Origin: Alphaproteobacteria bacterium UBA6411
GTDB lineage: Bacteria > Pseudomonadota > Alphaproteobacteria > CAAGCB01 > CAG-977
Reading direction: 5' to 3'
Length of the DNA stretch: 64,000 bases
Assembly: GCA_002438565.1 (NCBI GenBank)
Contig: DJPN01000021.1
Coordinates: forward strand, 1 to 64,000
A program made the position numbers and the translations under genes. How positions within the stretch are numbered: the stretch's first letter is position 1; every line of letters begins with the position of its first letter. Positions 61,028 to 64,000 of this stretch are shown piece by piece. Below the pieces are notes generated by a model. It ran no database searches, was not told the DNA's origin, and saw only the letters and a program-made list of their open reading frames with translations.

Positions 61028-61882
61028 TCACGCGGTTATATTTTTTTTTGCGAAATCTTTCAGCTTTTGGATTTCGCGATCGATTTCAAAGTCGATAATG
61101 TCGGACGGTCTTTGAGCCCGCAGTTCTTTGATACGCCTGACGATCGGCACAAAAGCGTTTTCCGAACCTTCGACCGGATACGCGCCTTTGTCGATCAGAA
61201 ACAGAATGTTTTTCCGCACCTCGAACAGGCAGGCGTAATACATCGCCGTATGTCCTTCCGCGTCAACAGTATTCACGTCGCCGCGCAAGTCTTCAATCAG
61301 CCAGCGCAAAACAGCAACCGAACATTCCGCTCCCGCCAAAGGAAGCACCGCGTCAACGGGATTGTTTAAATCAAAAACGACGCCGTGCTTTTGCACCCAC
61401 TTCATAAAAGCCAGATTGTGCGAAAACACGCACGCGTACGCCAAACCGCGCCCCATGGCGTCTTTGACGGACAGGGACGCCCCGCCTGCGACCAAAGAAA
61501 CAAAAGCGTTTCTGCATTTGTTGTAACACGCCTGCATCAATGGCGGCGTTCCATATTCGGAATCTGAAAAATCGGTATCAATGTCCGCTTTTGCGTTTTT
61601 CGCCGCCTTGATAAAGGCTTCGACAATATCGGAATCATCGGTCAGAACGGCATGATGAAAAGCGACCGCGCGAAATTTATCGGGCAGAGCCGCAAAGCCC
61701 TTTTCAATGTCCCACACCATACGGCGCGCCGTCCGTTCACAGAAATCCGTTTCAATATAGTCGCCCAATTCGGGAAAAAACGCCGACAACGTATCCCAAA
61801 GCATGTCGATTTCCTCGACGGCTTCCATCGGCGTATTCATGTAATCCGCCTGTTCATCGGTAACGGTATTCATATCAATCAT
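61028..61882 (-). CDS. Ankyrin-type protein, paralogue 2
   Basis: A 284-aa cytoplasmic protein, paralogous to the 60198 gene: LPDKFRAVAFHHAVLTDDSDIVEAF, YGTPPLMQACYNKCRNAFVSLVAGGASLSVKDAMGRGLAYACVFSHNLAFMKWVQKHGVVFDLNNPVDAVLPLA, GHTAMYYACLFEVRKNILFLIDKGA. AGGAGAAAAATC precedes the chosen ATG. An in-frame ATG further upstream would enter the neighbouring gene. A TTGACA/TATAAT-like region at 61900-61932 may be its promoter, but the spacing is poor. Confidence 0.75.
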   Translation of the reverse strand: MIDMNTVTDEQADYMNTPMEAVEEIDMLWDTLSAFFPELGDYIETDFCERTARRMVWDIEKGFAALPDKFRAVAFHHAVLTDDSDIVEAFIKAAKNAKADIDTDFSDSEYGTPPLMQACYNKCRNAFVSLVAGGASLSVKDAMGRGLAYACVFSHNLAFMKWVQKHGVVFDLNNPVDAVLPLAGAECSVAVLRWLIEDLRGDVNTVDAEGHTAMYYACLFEVRKNILFLIDKGAYPVEGSENAFVPIVRRIKELRAQRPSDIIDFEIDREIQKLKDFAKKNITA

Positions 61883-61932
61883 GATTTTTCTCCTTCTCAA
61901 ATTCAATACAGTTATTATAAAATAATGATGTG

Positions 61933-62457
61933 TCAAAACTTGTCGCGCTTGTAAACGGTTCGCCAAAGCATTGCTTCATTTTCATAGATTAGATTACCGA
62001 ACCCTTCCAGAAACGGCAGATACTCGTTTTCTCGGATACCGACGGGATCGGCGCCGAACAGTTCCGCCAATTTTCGGCTTAAATAAGAACAATATTCCTC
62101 AACGTTTTCTTTTGGTTGGTTCGCTCTGATTAAAACACTCCGTTTGACCGTCTGTTTCATCCAAAACAGACATTTATATAAAAATTGGCAGAGATTTCTG
62201 ATTTGTATAATCTGATTTTCGGAAATGGATGTGTTCTGTTGCGCCGAAAGGGAAAAATAGAAATCGTCCTTTGGTTTCGAGAGAGTCAAAACTTCCTCGT
62301 GACACGTTTCCAACAACATGAACAAATCGGGCTTCACGTCGAACGCTTCCGCTTTTTTGTCGTTCATCAGTTGATTAAAAATTTGAAAAGACGCTTTGTA
62401 TTTCTTTGAATTTTTCCTGAAATAGACCCGATTGAGTTTGTAAAACAAATCACTCAA
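61933..62457 (-). CDS. Unknown protein, family A, copy 1
   Basis: A 174-aa helical protein with no family recognised (SDLFYKLNRVYFRKNSKKYKASFQIFNQLMN; ends YCSYLSRKLAELFGADPVGIRENEYLPFLEGFGNLIYENEAMLW). The start appears to be TTG at 62457, overlapping the previous stop (TTGAGTGA), so translation is probably coupled. Its C-terminal part is paralogous to the partial gene at the right edge (63724-64000), showing that the module is repeated. Confidence 0.6.
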   Translation of the reverse strand: MSDLFYKLNRVYFRKNSKKYKASFQIFNQLMNDKKAEAFDVKPDLFMLLETCHEEVLTLSKPKDDFYFSLSAQQNTSISENQIIQIRNLCQFLYKCLFWMKQTVKRSVLIRANQPKENVEEYCSYLSRKLAELFGADPVGIRENEYLPFLEGFGNLIYENEAMLWRTVYKRDKF

Positions 62458-63216
62458 ACCGTTTCGTTTTTTTTATCGAAGCGATGTATTCAACATTATC
62501 GGACAAAGACGCATCCGGATATATGAAACGATATGACTGCTTTTTTACCAGCTGTTGTCCCGCAAAAACGGTTTTATCCAGAAATTCCAGCTGTCGGCAA
62601 ACCGTATCGACAGCCTGCCGATCGACAACGACACGCGTTCCGTCATAATATGGATAACCGGCCCATTTCCCGTCTTTCTTTTTTTCAAAGCCGACCACAT
62701 TCTTATGCCATAAAGAAGGCGTGCCGTTAATAAACCTGAAAAACGGCTCAAAATCATAGGAAACGTTCATCACTCCGTAGGAATCGTCTTTTTCACGAAT
62801 GGCGGCATATCCGCACTTTTCCAAAGTCGGAATGATCTTTTCGGCGAACTTTTGCGTTGCTTCCGTATAGCCCATCCAATCCCGTGTGACCAATCCGATT
62901 TTTGACGTTTCCTTCCGGAATACTTTTCCGTGAACATCTTCATCGACGAAGACGTGAACGATTTCATGCGCGATAATCTCTGCAACATGCACCCCGTCGT
63001 TTTTATACCGGTTGTTGATGACGGACGCGGTTTTTTGTATGTAGCACACCAACCGCCAGACGATTCCAACGGCTTCATTTCAATGCTGAACGTCAGTTCT
63101 TTATCGGAAAAAAAGGTTTCGACAACACCCGATACCAGCGTTTTAAACCATTCGTCCGTTGTTTTGAAAATGATTGTGCTTTTGGCAACGGATACCGTTT
63201 CTTCTATTTGCCGCAT
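62450..63216 (-). pseudogene. HEXXH metallopeptidase-like gene interrupted by a frameshift
   Basis: The N-terminal part is read from ATG 63216 (MRQIEETVSVAKSTIIFKTTDEWFKTLVSGVVETFFSDKELTFSIEMKPLESS) and then loses sense. The continuation lies in another frame from about 63060 down (WRLVCYIQKTASVINNRYKNDGVHVAEIIAHEIVHVFVDEDVHGK ... SIKKTKRFE, stop 62450). HEIVH is a zinc-peptidase motif. The net shift is -1 near 63055-63066. Mutation, sequencing error or recoding cannot be told apart. Intact length would be about 255 aa. It overlaps both neighbours by 8-13 bp. Confidence 0.6.
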
Positions 63217-63731
63217 AGTTTTTTTCTTTCTTCCTGTTCGCGTTCAATGGAAAAATCTATGTAAAAATCCATCAGTTGTCCCGACAAAGAACGCAGTTCG
63301 CCGGTGATTTTTTCAATATTCAAACTGAATTTCGGATTTTTCTGTTTTATTTCATTCAACGGTAAAAACGCATGAGAGAAGCGTTCAATCTCTCCGCTCA
63401 CGATTTTTTGTTCCGCCGTACTCCAAAACGAACAGGAATTCATGCCTGACAAAGGCGAACCCGCCATGTGAATCAGGTATCTGGTATCTTCGCCCTGATT
63501 GAATTTCCACGCGTCCTGATATAACAGCATCAATTCCCCCAGACAAGCGGAGCATTCTCCCAAAAACAGACCGCAAATTCCCATTCCGGAAATCGGTATG
63601 CGATACAGATCTTCACATTGCAGAATTTGTTCCTTATGGTTCAGGAAATTCTCTAAGTGTTTGAAGAAAAACTCAATACCCGCGTAATCCTTTTCCGGCG
63701 AGATCGCATAGATTTTTATAGCTTTAGACAT
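63204..63731 (-). CDS. Unknown protein, family B
   Basis: A 175-aa soluble protein, no family recognised. It contains KIYAISPEKDYAGIEFFFKHLENFLNHKEQIL, a Cys/Gly-rich stretch GMGICGLFLGECSACLGELMLLYQD, and a helical charged C-terminus (FYIDFSIEREQEERKKLCGK). GGGAGGACATT precedes the ATG, which overlaps the stop of the partial family A gene by 8 bp. Its stop overlaps the HEXXH gene. Probably one overlapping operon. Confidence 0.6.
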   Translation of the reverse strand: MSKAIKIYAISPEKDYAGIEFFFKHLENFLNHKEQILQCEDLYRIPISGMGICGLFLGECSACLGELMLLYQDAWKFNQGEDTRYLIHMAGSPLSGMNSCSFWSTAEQKIVSGEIERFSHAFLPLNEIKQKNPKFSLNIEKITGELRSLSGQLMDFYIDFSIEREQEERKKLCGK

Positions 63732-64000
63732 AATGTCCTCCCTTTAGTTGATGATTAACGTGCGCAACAAGCGAAGCCAAATCCGCACGATTTAAGTTGG
63801 AATATGCCGCGGATGTGCGACGAAATCTGACGTATCTGTAAACAGGCCGCTTATAAACAAGGTAAGGAAAGAATCTTTTTTCCTTTGCAACGAACAAATC
63901 GCCGAAATCATCCAGAAACGGCAGATACTCGCTTTCACGGACGCCGGCGGGATCGGCGCCGAACAGTTCAGCAAGTTTTTTGCTTAAATACGAACAGTAT
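63724..64000 (-). CDS. Unknown protein, family A, copy 2 (partial, cut by window edge)
   Basis: The frame ends at TAA 63724-63726 and is open to the window edge (about 91 aa visible). It begins YCSYLSKKLAELFGADPAGVRESEYLPFLDDFGDLF, clearly paralogous to the end of the gene at 61933-62457. It has a longer C-terminal tail (VYRYVRFRRTSAAYSNLNRADLASLVAHVNHQLKGGHYV). The start codon is outside the window. Confidence 0.65.
   Translation of the reverse strand, partial: YCSYLSKKLAELFGADPAGVRESEYLPFLDDFGDLFVAKEKRFFPYLVYKRPVYRYVRFRRTSAAYSNLNRADLASLVAHVNHQLKGGHYV

Noticed and set aside
61883..61932. Third copy of the CGACA-N5-TGTCG motif upstream of the ankyrin gene (CGACAAGTTTTGACA on the minus strand)
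   Set aside because: Only the first half-site matches. The second half (TGACA) differs in two bases, so chance cannot be excluded.
48105..64000. Integrase, transposase or insertion sequence in the island
   Set aside because: None of the genes in this part resembles a tyrosine or serine recombinase or a transposase. The element ends beyond the window, so its mobility genes, if any, are not visible.

Overview
The window looks like the chromosome of an uncultured, probably anaerobic or facultative alphaproteobacterium. The basis is a FlaF-type flagellin regulator, MotE-like and DUF6468-type flagellar accessory proteins, an ELM1-family protein, a HisN-type phosphatase, a Yej peptide transporter and an oxygen-sensitive class III ribonucleotide reductase (NrdD/NrdG). 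The gene content would fit a flagellated, host- or gut-associated member of the Rhodospirillales/RF32-like groups. That placement is inference.

Layout. 1-1.3 kb: an outward promoter at the left edge, then a LexA/CI-like S24 repressor facing a small operator-controlled transcription unit. 1.3-12 kb: two divergent flagellar units. Leftward are fliL, fliM, DUF6468, a MotE-like gene, a CheY-like gene, a large secreted TPR protein and a small membrane protein. Rightward, from a sigma-54 promoter, are flgF, flgG, flgA and flgH, then flaF. 12-20 kb: tRNA-Val(TAC), a TrmN6-type methyltransferase, a PD-(D/E)XK protein, a metallopeptidase-like protein, a SemiSWEET-like protein, the nrdD system under an NrdR box, and two secreted cysteine-rich proteins behind a promoter with an 11-G tract in its spacer. 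20-30.6 kb: asd, the ffh-rpsP-rimM-trmD-rplS operon, mtaB-ftsY, and a transporter-like HEAT-repeat protein coupled to a cyclic-nucleotide-binding protein. 30.6-48 kb: fliN, yejFEBA, hisN, a hydroxypyruvate-isomerase-like gene and an ELM1 gene in one overlapping leftward string; then a GH114-like protein, recJ, hom, a repetitive lipoprotein, an adenosine-deaminase-like gene, and a sugar transporter with a PfkB kinase.

48.1-64 kb appears to be the left part of an integrated genomic island. It begins at a 17-base 3' fragment of a tRNA (tRNA-Gln-like) that still carries its terminator. The island holds a small HTH regulator; a seven-gene, mostly overlapping leftward operon of envelope proteins (LPP20 and PEGA lipoproteins, secreted and membrane ankyrin-repeat proteins, and a 4-TM protein with a degenerate FtsK-like domain between two ankyrin arrays); a PD-(D/E)XK nuclease gene bracketed by inverted 17-bp motifs; a WYL regulator with its own operator; two paralogous ankyrin proteins; and a string of overlapping unknown genes that includes a frameshifted HEXXH protein and two copies of one family. 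The far end of the island is outside the window.

The strongest candidates for something undescribed are the envelope/ankyrin/FtsK-like operon (48996-57571), the ankyrin-WYL-HEXXH module (59134-64000), and the apparent phase-variable promoter of the cysteine-rich secreted proteins (20255-20285). All family assignments were made by eye from translated sequence, with no database search.
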